Source: Selaginella moellendorffii
Lineage: Eukaryota; Streptophyta; Lycopodiopsida; Selaginellales; Selaginellaceae
Length of the DNA stretch: 64,000 nt
Reading direction: 5' to 3'
Assembly: GCF_000143415.4 (NCBI RefSeq)
Contig: NW_003314265.1
Location: 2,441,387 to 2,505,386, forward strand
Part shown: positions 1-9,478 of the stretch, one piece after another
Numbering within the stretch: the first letter of the stretch is position 1
Layout of the letters: each line of letters begins with the position of its first letter
Position numbers and translations under genes: made by a program
The notes under the pieces: model-generated
Told to the model about the DNA's origin: nothing
Databases searched by the model: none
What the model saw: the letters and a program-made list of their open reading frames with translations, nothing else

Positions 1-258
1 CCTGTACCAAAAATAGAAACAGCTTTATTTACTTGGGAATTTAAGTGGTTGAGGCATTTTTAAACTTACAAACACATGCCCTACTTACATTCCTTTAGTT
101 GCTTAAAATTCAAAAATATTATAAACCTTTCTTTTTGCATTTTCAATGTTTTCAATTATGGTTTTTGATTTTCGTAGGACCAGCCTAGTAATCTATTTGC
201 ATCCCGTCATGTTTATAGCTAGCTTTCGTTTGTCCCCTTCGCTAGCCTGAGATACATC

Positions 259-1050
259 TGCTCGGCATCTGCCTCTTACAGCATTTGCCCAGAAAGGGCA
301 TCTTTCTTCACGCAGCATTTGCCACATGTTTAGGGTTTAGGGTTTAGCAATTCAGTAGCTTGATAAACATGCAAATACAGAACTTGATGCAAAATCCTTT
401 GATATGTCACAATGCCCCTAGGACCATAAACACATTTCAATAGAGAGGGTCCTTTCATTTCATAACTCCTTACGTAGATCTTGGTGAAACTAGAGTTAGT
501 GAAGTTAGTTTCTTGTGATCCCGCATCTGATTGTGATGTCCCTTTGCAGTTTCGATGGAAAGGTCAATGCACACCAAACTGTAAAATCTTGGAGCAAAAT
601 AACGGTCGGATCTATGGCAAATGCCCCTGAAACATTGTAAGGCTCGTGTGGTCTCATGTGGTGTCCGATCGAGATGCTTCTTTGCAGGGTCATCAAGAAA
701 GACATTGTATACCATTCTGTAAAATCTAGTTGCGATCTAACGGTTGGATCTCCAGAAAACTCAAAAAAATCTCACGCGTGTCAGAATATCCTAGGAATAT
801 ACTCCTATGTGCCCCTGAAAATGGCATGCGGCCCCACGCCATTCAAGAGATAACGCCAGATGACGCCGAGAATTTTTTGGTGCATTTTTTGGGTTCAAAA
901 TTGGATGAGCCCACACGCTATAAAGTTTATCTTTGCCAAATAGAGAAAAGTTTATCTGTGTCATGTGAGGTAGTTACAGTCCTTTGTGCTCGGCATCTGC
1001 CTCTTGCAGCATTTGCACTGAAAGGGAATTTTTCTCCATTCAGCATTTGG
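259..1050 (+). repeat. Direct repeat pair (259-322 and 987-1050)
   Basis: Both copies begin TGCTCGGCATCTGCCTCTT and continue through 'cagcatttgc', an 'aaaggg' motif and a final 'cagcatttg'. A shorter related pair with 'taacggt(t/c)ggatct' lies at about 576-617 and 715-753. The arrangement suggests a local upstream duplication that later acquired palindromes. Confidence 0.7.
821..842. repeat. 22-bp palindrome, copy 1
   Basis: ATGGCATG-N6-CACGCCAT. It sits in non-coding sequence, preceded by 'cctgaaa' and followed by 'tcaaga(g)ataacgcc'. The 1059 copy shares this flank, so these two copies were duplicated with their context. Confidence 0.85.
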
Positions 1051-1058
1051 CCCTGAAA

Positions 1059-1080
1059 ATGGCATGCGCCCACACGCCAT
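1059..1080. repeat. 22-bp palindrome, copy 2
   Basis: ATGGCATG-N6-CACGCCAT. It has the same flanking words as the copy at 821 (preceded by CCTGAAA, followed by TCAAGGAATAACGCC). Confidence 0.85.
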
Positions 1081-1562
1081 TCAAGGAATAACGCCACAGG
1101 ACGCCTGGATTTTTGGGTTTAAAATGTTTAGGGTTTTTTGGGTTTTTTCAAAATATTTTGGGTCCAACGTTTTTTGGGTTTCTTTGGTTCAAAATTGCAT
1201 GAGCCCACACGCTATAATATTGATTTGAGAGAAAAATAGAAACAGATAGAATTTCTTTATTTAGCTGAACATCTGCCATTTTTGGAAATACAAGATGCTT
1301 TGGAATATCCAATCATGCATGGTATAAATATAGCGAGGGTATTAAATGATATCCCAATCATGATCTTTCTTTTGGATTTCGCGTGCATGCAGTCCGAGGA
1401 ATGATGACGTTGCGGATTTCTTTTGGATTTTGCGTGCTTGCATGCGTGCGGCAATCCAGAAATTAATGGTGGCGCCCAAGTCCAAGGAATGATGACGTGG
1501 CGGGATTACCAACCATTGTGACATTTCGCGCGTGTGAGGTTAGGTTTTGCATTTTGCTTTGT

Positions 1563-1743
1563 ACTCGCGCTCGCGCTTGCACACTCGCGCTCGCGCTTGC
1601 ATCACACTCGCGCTCCCGCTCGCATCGCGCTCCCACTCGCGATCACGCTCACTTCTCTACAGGTTTCTCGTGTGCATCGGCGTCCACTCGCGCTTGCATC
1701 ACACTCGCGCTCGCATCGCGCTCGTGTGCATCAGCGTCCACTT
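1563..1743. repeat. CG-rich degenerate satellite of CTCGCGCTCGCGCTTGCA-like units
   Basis: About 180 bp built from 'cactcgcgctcgcgcttgcat' variants in two blocks (1563-1652 and 1682-1743). It produces long artefactual reading frames rich in Arg, Ser, His and Ala. It is far richer in CpG than its surroundings, which is odd in a region with signs of C-to-T decay. Confidence 0.65.
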
Positions 1744-1977
1744 CATGACACACCCAGTTTGTAACTTCGCCGCCAACTCCGCCGCCCACTCCGCCACCCA
1801 CACGCAGCCCACTTGGCGTCCCGGGAGATTTCAGCACTACTCTCCAACTGTAAGTGGCAGAGTAGCCTTGCTGCTACGATCCGCTGCACACACAGTGCAC
1901 ATCGCCAGCGAGTCCGGCCTCGATTGTCACGGCCTCCATTCGGCTTCAAATGGTAAGTCTTTTAGGCCAAGTAGAAA

Positions 1978-1999
1978 ATGGCATGAGGCCACATGCCAT
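1978..1999. repeat. 22-bp palindrome, copy 3
   Basis: ATGGCATG-N6-CATGCCAT, a perfect 8-bp stem. It lies 25 bp after a GTAAGT donor-like site and just before a CAG, so it may be inside an intron. Confidence 0.85.
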
Positions 2000-2054
2000 T
2001 CAGTAGCAACATTGGCATGCACCAATTGGGCTCTCGAGTGCAGTCCGGTTACAG

Positions 2055-2076
2055 ATGGCGTGTAGCCTCACGCCAT
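2055..2076. repeat. 22-bp palindrome, copy 4
   Basis: ATGGCGTG-N6-CACGCCAT, a perfect 8-bp stem. It is followed 10 bp later by GCAG. Confidence 0.85.
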
Positions 2077-2114
2077 CTTAGGATGCAGCCTCAAGACATC
2101 TGATGCAGTGGTGA

Positions 2115-2136
2115 ATGGCGTGTGGCCTCACGTTAT
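2115..2136. repeat. 22-bp palindrome, copy 5
   Basis: ATGGCGTG-N6-CACGTTAT, a slightly decayed right arm. GT precedes it directly (2111) and TTTCCAG follows, giving a possible 32-bp intron-like unit upstream of the 2192 exon. Confidence 0.8.
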
Positions 2137-2191
2137 TTCCAGCTGCTAGCTTTTCATCTGTCAGCTCTAATTGTTGTGCATTTCTGAACAG

Positions 2192-3784
2192 GCGAGGAAT
2201 TGCGTTCTTCTTCCAGCCACTGTCAATGTGGATGCAGAGAAGGGGGAGGAGCTCACCAGTTGGACTTTCGGGATGGAAGGCGAGGATCTGATGCTGTACA
2301 ACACAGATGGTGGGAGAAAAGAATGCATGGGGATCCTCATCCAAGTGACAGACACTCCATGCAGTTCCATGCAAGAATATGGACTGGCACTTGTGGTAGA
2401 GACAGCGTCCGCCTTCAAGATCCACCTTGCACATCCTAGCGGCTTCCCGGAGGGGGGCAGCGGCTATGAGGAATTCCTAGAGGGAGCTAGGGAGAGGTTG
2501 TCCAGGAGGCCCACAATTTCAAAGACGCTGCGGGTTTATGAAGATCACATGGAATCCACGGACCTCACCTACGGCGATGTTCAAAAACTATATTCCAACA
2601 TTGAGCCGTTGAGAGTGCCTCCAGTTTGCGAAGCGAAGGGGAAGGGGGTCGATCTGGAAACTACCCTGAAGCAGAAAAGGGTGGTCAAGCTCAAGCCGAC
2701 GTCCGACTCTGCTGCTCCAAAAAAGAAGCTACTCGGTGATGCCATTGCCTCGGGTTCGAACACTACACCCACCAAAAAGAAGAGCCGCAAAGAGCAAAAA
2801 GAGCAAGAAGAGGCAGCAAAAATCGTCGCAGATAATAGTACTTGTTACTATTCCAACAAAGTATATACAATCGACGTGAGCCGTATCGAGATCCAAAGCA
2901 AATACAACCACAGGCTAGTATCTAATGAGTGGGTGGAGAAACTGAAGCAGAAGATGCTGGCAAGTCCAGTAACACCCGACATCGCAGACGTGATCCCCTA
3001 CTACTGAACAATGAAGGGCGAGACAAGGTTTCCAGACTTGATCAATAGGAAGGTGTTGGACGATCAGAACATCCGGTTCTATGCCGTCTCCGGGCAGCAT
3101 TCTAGCTTGGCGATGCAACAGATAGTTGTGGATATTATGGTGGGCGAGGAGGTGAAGAAAGTCTTCAAGACAAGAGTTGTCCGCCTGATAAAAGGCAACT
3201 CGCCCCTCCGATCTATCATATACATCTCCCACGCGCAGAATGTCAAGCAAGAAACGTGCTACAAATCGGGTCTGCACGAGACATTGGCACGAACACGGAA
3301 GCTCTGGGTTCAACTGAAGAAGCCACAAAAACCAGGACAAGGATGTGCACTAGCAACTAGCGCCTGGCAGGTAAGCCTCGTTGCATGTGGCATAGCATGT
3401 GGCCTCACGCCATTTCCATTGCAGGAATTCTCGAGTCTTCTCTCGAAAACACTGGGGGTCAATGACACACTCAGCATCCATAACATTCTACTCGCGACAA
3501 AAGTTGTTTTTGACAAATGGGTAGATGTGCTGAGGAGGTACCATGACGGGGAGTTGCTAAACTCAATGGGTGTGGAGGACGGCCGGAAGCCCAATGATTT
3601 GAATCTCAATGCCTTGCGTTTCTCGCGGTCTCTAGACGACGACGACCTTCTGACAGTGGCTAATGCTCTTCTACGTGGTGAGGTAGTCTTCAACAAGACC
3701 AAAATGACTCCCGGCCATATTGTGACATACAAGGACTTGTGCACGACTCTGAGAGCTCGTGCGCTATTGAAGGATTGGATCTTC
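2192..3784 (+). pseudogene. ParB/sulfiredoxin-like domain protein, N-terminal half of a ParB-methyltransferase fusion (nonsense codons)
   Basis: One reading frame runs from the acceptor at 2191 to 3784. It is broken only by TGA at 3005-3007 and ends at TAG 3785-3787, after which the same frame continues into the methyltransferase-like part. The N-terminal 200 residues are not recognised and end in a Lys-rich stretch (2750-2820). The segment 2838-3240 resembles a ParB/Srx fold: a 'SNEWVEKLKQKM' helix, then 'FYAVSGQHSSLAMQQ' at about 3079-3123, where GQH occupies the place of the usual DG(N/H)HR motif. A 54-bp intron at 3371-3424 contains a 22-bp palindrome and joins TGG-CAG to GAA. In prokaryotes ParB-like domains bind DNA or act as NTP-dependent clamps and occur fused to DNA methylases. 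The loss of the Arg in GNHR suggests altered or lost activity. The start codon was not located. Confidence 0.6.
3392..3413. repeat. 22-bp palindrome, copy 6, inside intron 3371-3424
   Basis: ATAGCATG-N6-CACGCCAT. The intron is GTAAGC...TTGCAG, 54 bp long, and contains little besides this palindrome. It is divisible by three and lacks a stop, so the reading frame passes through it unspliced. Confidence 0.85.
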
Positions 3785-4863
3785 TAGCAAGTGGCCGTGG
3801 CGAGGGTGAGCATCGACACCACGCAAGAGATGATGGAAGAGCTGGAGTTGTCAAATGAAGACATCGACGAGTACGTGAAGGGGGCCCCCAAGTTCATCGA
3901 TCTGCTGCGGGATGCCACGAAAAGTAAAGCTGAGAAGTTGGATCAGTATCCAAATTTCATTAAGAGGGATGTCGACCGCCGGCTTCAGAAACAGCTCGAC
4001 CCCGCAACAGAGGCCTATCGAGAACCTTACCGGGTATACGTGAATTCAGATGAGGATCAAAGGTGGAGGAGCATCGTTTCCCGCGGAGATGAGCAGGTCA
4101 AGAACATCTTTTGTGTGATGGACTTCACAAACGAGGAGATCACTCATGCAGATGAAGTCAGCTCCATCATTGACTTAATGGTGGGACTTGCGGAGGTGGA
4201 ATCTTCAGTCCACTATATGATCTACGACTCCGAATCCTATCACAAGTTCTGGAAGGCCTTGAACGAGGTGAAGGCTCGGTTGAAAGGCAAGGAGATGCGG
4301 GAGATCCATGGGATAATGGCTAAGAAGAAGATACCGACGAATGTCCGCATCTTCACACTCGCCCTTGTTATTGGTCCTACAGCAGAGTGGGATTGGAGTG
4401 ACTTCCCAGCTTCGTTCGACAAGGCCGATCGAATTGATCTGAGGGAGATCAATTTACCCGTGCCTGAGGAACTGAAGACGGCTATGGAGCTTTCGAATCC
4501 AAAGAAAGCTCCAGGTGCAGCATGGGAAATGCTCAGCTGGGTCTTCAACGCAATAGCAGGTGACTCCAAGGGCAAATGCGTTGTCGAGTACAACTGCGGC
4601 GGACTATTCTTTCGAGCTGCACTACTCAAGGGTGTCCCGTGTGTTGCGGTGACAAACTCCATTGAAGAGGTGACTTCAATGGAGCATATAATTACAGTTG
4701 CCAAAGAAAAACAGTATCTTCTCTACGAACCTGGTGAGTACGCACTTTAAGTTTAAATGTTATCTCACAAGCTCTGTATGCAGGAGCGTGGCCACCCCCA
4801 GATGCTGAAACGGCGTTAACAGCTACTGATGTTAGGCCGAGCTCACAACCTGCACAAGGTAAG

Positions 4864-4885
4864 GTCACGTGAGGCCTCACGCCAT
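4864..4885. repeat. 22-bp palindrome, copy 7, inside 38-bp intron 4859-4896
   Basis: The right arm is CACGCCAT and the left arm is decayed (GTCACGTG). The palindrome makes up more than half of the intron, which is GTAAG...TTATAG. Confidence 0.75.
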
Positions 4886-5004
4886 TTTGATTATAGATCG
4901 TTGTGAATATTCAGACACGAGGACTGAAAAGCGCACTGGTGGCGCGTCGAAGAAGGACAAACAGACAAGCAATAGGAAAAAAGGAGGTACAAATTATATT
5001 TGCA

Positions 5005-5026
5005 ATGGCGTGTGGTCTCATGCCAT
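5005..5026. repeat. 22-bp palindrome, copy 8, inside 49-bp intron 4987-5035
   Basis: ATGGCGTG-N6-CATGCCAT followed by TCCTTGCAG. Splicing joins GGAG to GAGAC and keeps the frame. Confidence 0.85.
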
Positions 5027-5095
5027 TCCTTGCAGGAGACACTTCTTCAAAGGCAAAACAGGCAAGCACCAGCCAAGCTCAAACTGACAGTGGTC

Positions 5096-6113
5096 GGGGC
5101 GAACAGCTTCTTCACGTACGAGATCAAGGATGCGCGGAACGGTTTGATGGTGAACAGGGAATTTGAGAGAGAAGAAATCCCACGACTGTGGCAAAAGTGG
5201 ATCACGCTAGGAGTGGAGGTGGACCAGGTGATTGACAATACCGTGGCGTTCTGGAAATTACCGATCCAGGAAAAATCAAAGGTAACCTCTTGGCTCGTGG
5301 CGACGAATGGGCTGCCAGTAGGCCAGCAATTTCAAGCGGAGAATGCTCGCAGGTGTCCGGAATGCGGGGAACTGGAGACGGTCACACACCTCCTCTGGGA
5401 TTGTGACGTGGCCAAGGAGACGTGGCGGCAGGTAGCAAAAGCAACGAGGGAACTAGGGGACAAGCAGGATTTTGAAATTCGAGAAGGGGATGTCACCCAA
5501 TGGTTTCCAAAGGCAAGGGGACCATGCACAGGAGCAGCTTGGCGGAAGATCGGGTGTTGGGGACGCTCAGGATGGGGCACCCGAGTTAGGTGGGACGCGG
5601 TAGGCGCTGAAGTTGGGACTACAGTGTGGGAGGCCCTTGGACGGGCGAGATGGGAGGTATGGCGGGCTTCCGGGGTACAGGCACTCTGGGAGGCTCGGAA
5701 CTGCAACCAATTCGAAGGGCAGTGCACTCGGATTTCAGCGATCATGGCGAATTGGTGGAGGCTCACACTGGCTGCTATCCGCTTGAGGGATACGCTGCTC
5801 CAGGAGCATGGGAAAAACAGGGAGGCACTCACAGCTTGGCGACGATTATGGACTCCGTGCTACGGAACTGAACACGAGGGGGAGGTCAAGTGGAAATGGA
5901 GACCTTTGGACACAGTAACAAAGGAGGCTTGACGTGGCGATCTGGCACTAGATGCACTGCGGAGGCGACGACCACAGCAGCCACGATTGGAGGGCAGCGA
6001 TCACTATTAGGTGGAGAATTGCAGGACAGCGTAGTTGAGTGAACAACGCTAAGGGATTCTTGTTTTTTGTATCAGTCCCTAAGGGACTTGGAGAAATGTA
6101 CATACACGTTGCA
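5096..6113 (+). mobile_element. 5'-truncated LINE (non-LTR retrotransposon) 3' end with zf-RVT domain
   Basis: The insertion is flanked by a 17-bp target-site duplication, TCAAACTGACAGTGGTC, at 5079-5095 and 6114-6130. The paralogous copy 2 has one uninterrupted copy of it at 9531-9547. The insert encodes the C-terminus of a LINE ORF2 to the TGA ending at 5932. It includes the zinc-binding reverse-transcriptase tail: 'WKLPIQEKSKVTSWLV', then 'CPECGELETVTHLLWDC' at about 5355-5404 (CxxC...HxxxxxC), then a Trp-rich end. The reverse-transcriptase and endonuclease parts are missing, as expected of 5' truncation. The 3' UTR (5933-6113) ends 'acatacacgttgca' without a clear poly-A tail. It inserted in an exon of the host gene, in the same orientation. 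Confidence 0.88.
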
Positions 6114-6230
6114 TCAAACTGACAGTGGTCATAAAAAGCGAAAGCACGTTGGACAGTCGTCGGGATCAGAGGCGTTTGATTCGAAAAGGAAGAAGGGCAA
6201 CAAAAAGATGATAGGTAATGCCTCGCGGTT

Positions 6231-6252
6231 ATGGCGTGTGTGCTCATGCCAT
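6231..6252. repeat. 22-bp palindrome, copy 9, inside 47-bp intron 6215-6261
   Basis: ATGGCGTG-N6-CATGCCAT followed by TCATTGCAG. The equivalent intron in copy 2 lost this palindrome and its acceptor by deletion. Confidence 0.85.
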
Positions 6253-7475
6253 TCATTGCAGATCAAGGGCTGAGTGAAAGGAGCCAGTCACCACCTTCTG
6301 ACTCAGATTCCTATGGCGGACTCCCCTTCCCCAATCTCAATGGAGAGGTACAATGGATGAGGGATGCTTTTCAAGTCAGGGCCACGTTTTTCTCATCTCG
6401 TCATCTTCGAAGGCTGCAAGAACGTGCAGAAACCATGTTAAGACAGTCGGGTGAGGATACGGTCCTAGGTCACGCACTAAAACAGGCTATGGATGTCTTG
6501 TATTTTGAGATGGAGACTCGGCCAGATGATTTTCCCAAGATGGTCCTGGAAAAACAAGCCATCCAGCCTGAGCAGCCTATGGAAGAAATGCAGGAGGGGG
6601 ATGAGGAGCCAGAGAAAGATAATGAGCAGGAAGAGCAGAAGGACGAAGAGGAGGACAAAGAAGAGGAGGACGAAGAAGAGGAAGATGAAGAAGAGGAGGA
6701 CGAAGAGGACTTGGATGGTCCTCACAATGGTGACGATCACAATAACGACGATGACGATGATGATGACGATGGCCAGCCTGAGGTGGCCAAAGAGCAGCGG
6801 AGGAAGGTCATACAAGACAAACCATTAAGTAAATAATAGTACATCCATTCCTAACCTTTTACCATTTCTAACATTGTCCATGTAGGTCGCAGAAGAAATG
6901 GTAAGTAGAGATTATTCAGTTGAATTAAGATACAAACTCTAGCCTTTAGTGTCGAGGAAGGATAGTGCCAAGCAAAGGTCGAAACATATGTCCAATCCTT
7001 CAGAATCAGCAGTGCGCCCAAGTGATATCGGTCCTAGTTCCTCAATAGCAGTTGATGGTAAATACAGTATAGTCGATTCAATGTGCTAATGAGTTTGTTT
7101 TTAGTAGCCAGTAGGGAGGATACCATCTCAATCGAAGGGAGATATTTGGACATGCATATGGATCCGCCAGTGGACTCTACTTGCCTGCAAGAGTCATCAG
7201 AGCTGGTGGAGGCTACTATCCATATCAACACCAAGCAAGCTGACCACGCTCCACTTGATGCTGCCCATACCACTGAGTCAATCTTGTCCACGTATCCAAC
7301 TGACGGTGACCAGGCGCCATTGGACCCGCATGAGGCCGCCCCAGCCGCCGAGCCGGTCGTATCCTCATTTCCAACGTGTGCCCAATCGTCTGACTACGCG
7401 CCATTGGAACCTCCCTACACCGCCCCTGCTGCCTGTTCGGTCATGTCCACTTTGCCAACGGAGGCATCAGCTGAA

Positions 7476-7497
7476 ATGGCGTGTGATCACATGCCAT
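7476..7497. repeat. 22-bp palindrome, copy 10, in coding exon
   Basis: ATGGCGTG-N6-CATGCCAT inside the Pro/Ala-rich linker exon, read as 'EMACDHMPSE'. It has no splice sites around it. The sequence 'agctgaa' precedes it here and at 7551. Confidence 0.85.
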
Positions 7498-7550
7498 CGG
7501 AACCACCCCATGCCACTGTTGAGCCAGTTGTACCAGAGTCTACAGCTGAA

Positions 7551-7572
7551 ATGGCATGTGCCCACACGCCAT
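7551..7572. repeat. 22-bp palindrome, copy 11, in coding exon
   Basis: ATGGCATG-N6-CACGCCAT read in frame as 'EMACAHTPSD'. It is the second copy 75 bp downstream of the first, with the same upstream words, giving a coding 75-bp spaced pair. Confidence 0.85.
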
Positions 7573-9315
7573 CGGATGCGATTGACCCCACATTGCAGAG
7601 GAGAGTATTTCCGCCCTTCACGTTTCCTCGACCAAAACCCTCTCAACGACCATCGGGAGCACCATTCGCTAATATTGTAGATGGTAAAATTGACTTGTAC
7701 CATTTTTTATGTTGACGCATTTCATTTCAGAGTCACGGCGAAAGTACTGTATCGTTTTTGATCTGAACGGTGTCCTTTTCTCCCATGAGCGTGGCTCGTC
7801 CTCGAATGTCACTGCACCCTCCAAAGCCTGCGGTCGCAAGTTGGTCAAAAGAGACAGATTCACATTAATCACACGGGAAAAACTGCGGGATCTAATAATG
7901 ACCATGCGACACTTAAAACAGAGGGCCGGGTTCAATTTGCAATTGGGAGTTTGGACATCCATGATGCGCCACAATGCATTAACGTTGCTACAGATGATGC
8001 ACGATCAGACGCGAGTAATATTACCATTTGACTTTCTCCTAACACAGGAGGATTGCTTGACTATGGTCCATGTGAGGGGTAGCAAGCCCATCTTCGTCAA
8101 GCCAGAGGCTGTAGTGATGAACCGGACTGCTAGGTCAAGTGAAATCCTCATCATCGATGACTCGCCGATTAAAACTGCAGCGAACACGCACACATATGCA
8201 GTGCACCCCATCTCTTGCAGTTTGGAAACTAGGGAGAAGAAACCGTATGTTCTGGGGGACCTTCTGGAGCATCAACACCACGCAAGAGATGATGGAAGAG
8301 CTGGAGTTGTCAAATGAAGACATCGACGACTACGTGAAGGGGGCCCCCAAGTTCATCGATCTGCTGTGGGATGCCACGAAAAGTAAAGCTGAGAAGTTGG
8401 ATCAGTATCCAAATTTCATTAAGAGGGATGTCGACCGCCGGCTTCAGAAACAGCTCGACCCCGCAACAGAGGCCTATCGAGAACCTTACCGGGTATACGT
8501 GAATTCAGATGAGGATCAAAGGTGGAGGAGCATCGTTTCCCGCGGAGATGAGCAGGTCAAGAACATCTTTTGTGTGATGGACTTCACAAACGAGGAGATC
8601 ACTCATGCAGATGAAGTCAGCTCCATCATTGACTTAATGGTGGGACTTGCGGAGGTGGAATCTTCAGTCCACTATATGATCTACGACTCCGAATCCTATC
8701 ACAAGTTCTGGAAGGCCTTGAACGAGGTGAAAAAGGCAAGGAGATGCAGGAGATCCATGGGATAATGGCTAAGAAGAAGATACCGACGAATGTCCGCATC
8801 TTCACACTCGCCCTTGTTATTGGTCCTGCAGCAGAGTGGGACTGGAGTGACTTCCCAGCTTCGTTCGACAAGGCCGATCGAATTGATCTGAGGGAGGTCA
8901 AATTACCCGTGCTTGAGGAACTGAAGACGGCTATGGAGCTTTCGAATCCAGAGAAAGCTCCAGGTGCAGCATGGGAAATGCTCAGCTGGGTCTTCAATGC
9001 AATAGCACCTGCTTCCGACTCCAAGGGCAAATGCGTTGTCGAGTACAACTGCGGCGGACTATTCTTTCGAGCCGCACTACTCAAGGGTGTCCCGTGTGTT
9101 GCGGTGACAAACTCTATTGAAGAGGTGACTTCAATGAAGCATATAATTACAGTTGCCAAAGAAAAACAGTATCTTCTCTGCGAACCTGGTGAGTACGCAC
9201 TTTAAGTTTAAATGTTATCTCACAAGCTCTGTATGCAGGAGCGTGGCCACCCCCAGATGCTGAAACGGCGTTAACAGCTACTGTTGGGCCGAGCTCACAA
9301 CCTACACAAGGTAAG

Positions 9316-9337
9316 GTCATGTGAGGCCTCACGCCAT
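9316..9337. repeat. 22-bp palindrome, copy 12, in intron 9311-9348
   Basis: Paralogue of the palindrome at 4864. It carries GTCATGTG where copy 1 has GTCACGTG, and the right arm CACGCCAT is intact. Confidence 0.75.
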
Positions 9338-9456
9338 TTTGATTATAGATCGTTGTGAATATTCAGACACGAGGACTGAAAAGCGCACTGGTGGCGCGTC
9401 GAAGAAGGACAAACAGACAAGCAATAGGAAAAAAAGAGGTACAAATTATATTTGCA

Positions 9457-9478
9457 ATGGCGTGTGGTCTCATGCCAT
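9457..9478. repeat. 22-bp palindrome, copy 13, in intron 9439-9487
   Basis: Paralogue of the palindrome at 5005 with identical arms (ATGGCGTG and CATGCCAT). Confidence 0.85.

Larger units (their letters stand above)
1..2191. other. Upstream region of the ParB-methyltransferase gene, repeat-rich, no firm gene
   Basis: No convincing coding exon was recognised before about 2192. The stretch contains a direct repeat pair, a short run of TTTAGGG units (329-347), a duplicated motif around 'aggaatgatgacgt' (near 1399 and 1481), a CG-rich array (1563-1743) and five copies of the 22-bp palindrome. Possible 5' exons and introns lie between about 1800 and 2191: a GTAAGT donor at about 1953 is followed by a palindrome and a CAG. 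I could not fix their boundaries. Confidence 0.5.
3788..6828 (+). pseudogene. Beta-class DNA methyltransferase-like domain with basic/acidic tail, copy 1 (split by a LINE)
   Basis: It continues the frame of the ParB part after TAG 3785. The main exon runs to 4733; further exons are 4784-4858, 4897-4986, 5036-5095 joined to 6131-6214 across the LINE, and 6262-6828, with introns of 38-50 bp. The order matches beta-class amino-methyltransferases. The DPPY-position motif comes first ('VKNIFCVMDFTNEE', DFTN at 4121). A region like 'NPxxxP...W' follows ('SNPKKAPGAAWEML', about 4492-4534). The AdoMet-loop equivalent is C-terminal ('CVVEYNCGGLFFRAA', 4577-4621). DPPY and FxGxG are both altered, so catalysis is doubtful. 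Exons 4784-6214 encode a Lys/Arg/Ser-rich linker; 6550-6790 encode a long Glu/Asp tract. Fold assignment rests on motif order only and needs a profile search. The ParB neighbour in the same frame supports it. Confidence 0.5.
6886..8265 (+). pseudogene. NLI/FCP1-type HAD phosphatase-like region, copy 1, 3'-truncated at the duplication junction
   Basis: Exons by splice signals: 6886-6900, 6950-7057, 7105-7683 and 7731-8265, with introns 6829-6885, 6901-6949, 7058-7104 and 7684-7730. The 7105 exon encodes a Pro/Ala/Thr-rich low-complexity linker. The last exon has HAD motif I as 'FDLNGVLFSHERG' (about 7757-7795), a 'LQLGVWTSMM' strand, and 'ILIIDDSP' (about 8144-8167), the C-terminal acidic motif. 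FCP1/SCP phosphatases use DLDxT. Asn at the second Asp is also seen in plant NLI-interacting-factor-like proteins with DLNGLL, so it may be family-typical rather than a lesion. The exon stops matching at 8265, where it abuts copy 2 of the methyltransferase part out of frame, so the phosphatase C-terminus is missing here. Confidence 0.6.

Noticed and set aside
329-347. Telomere-like TTTAGGG run
   Set aside because: Only about two and a half units, internal to a repeat-rich region; not evidence of a chromosome end.
1547-2065. 172-codon frame with Arg/Ser/His runs
   Set aside because: It translates the CG-rich satellite and upstream repeats; no domain and no supporting splice structure.
3005-3787. 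Readthrough or selenocysteine use at the in-frame TGA/TAG of the ParB-methyltransferase frame
   Set aside because: Other lesions in the same locus and the C-to-T pattern make simple decay the better explanation; no supporting structure was seen.
7709-8317. Phosphatase frame of copy 1 as a complete gene ending at 8317
   Set aside because: From 8266 the sequence is the methyltransferase start of copy 2 read out of frame; the real C-terminus is at 11616-11945.
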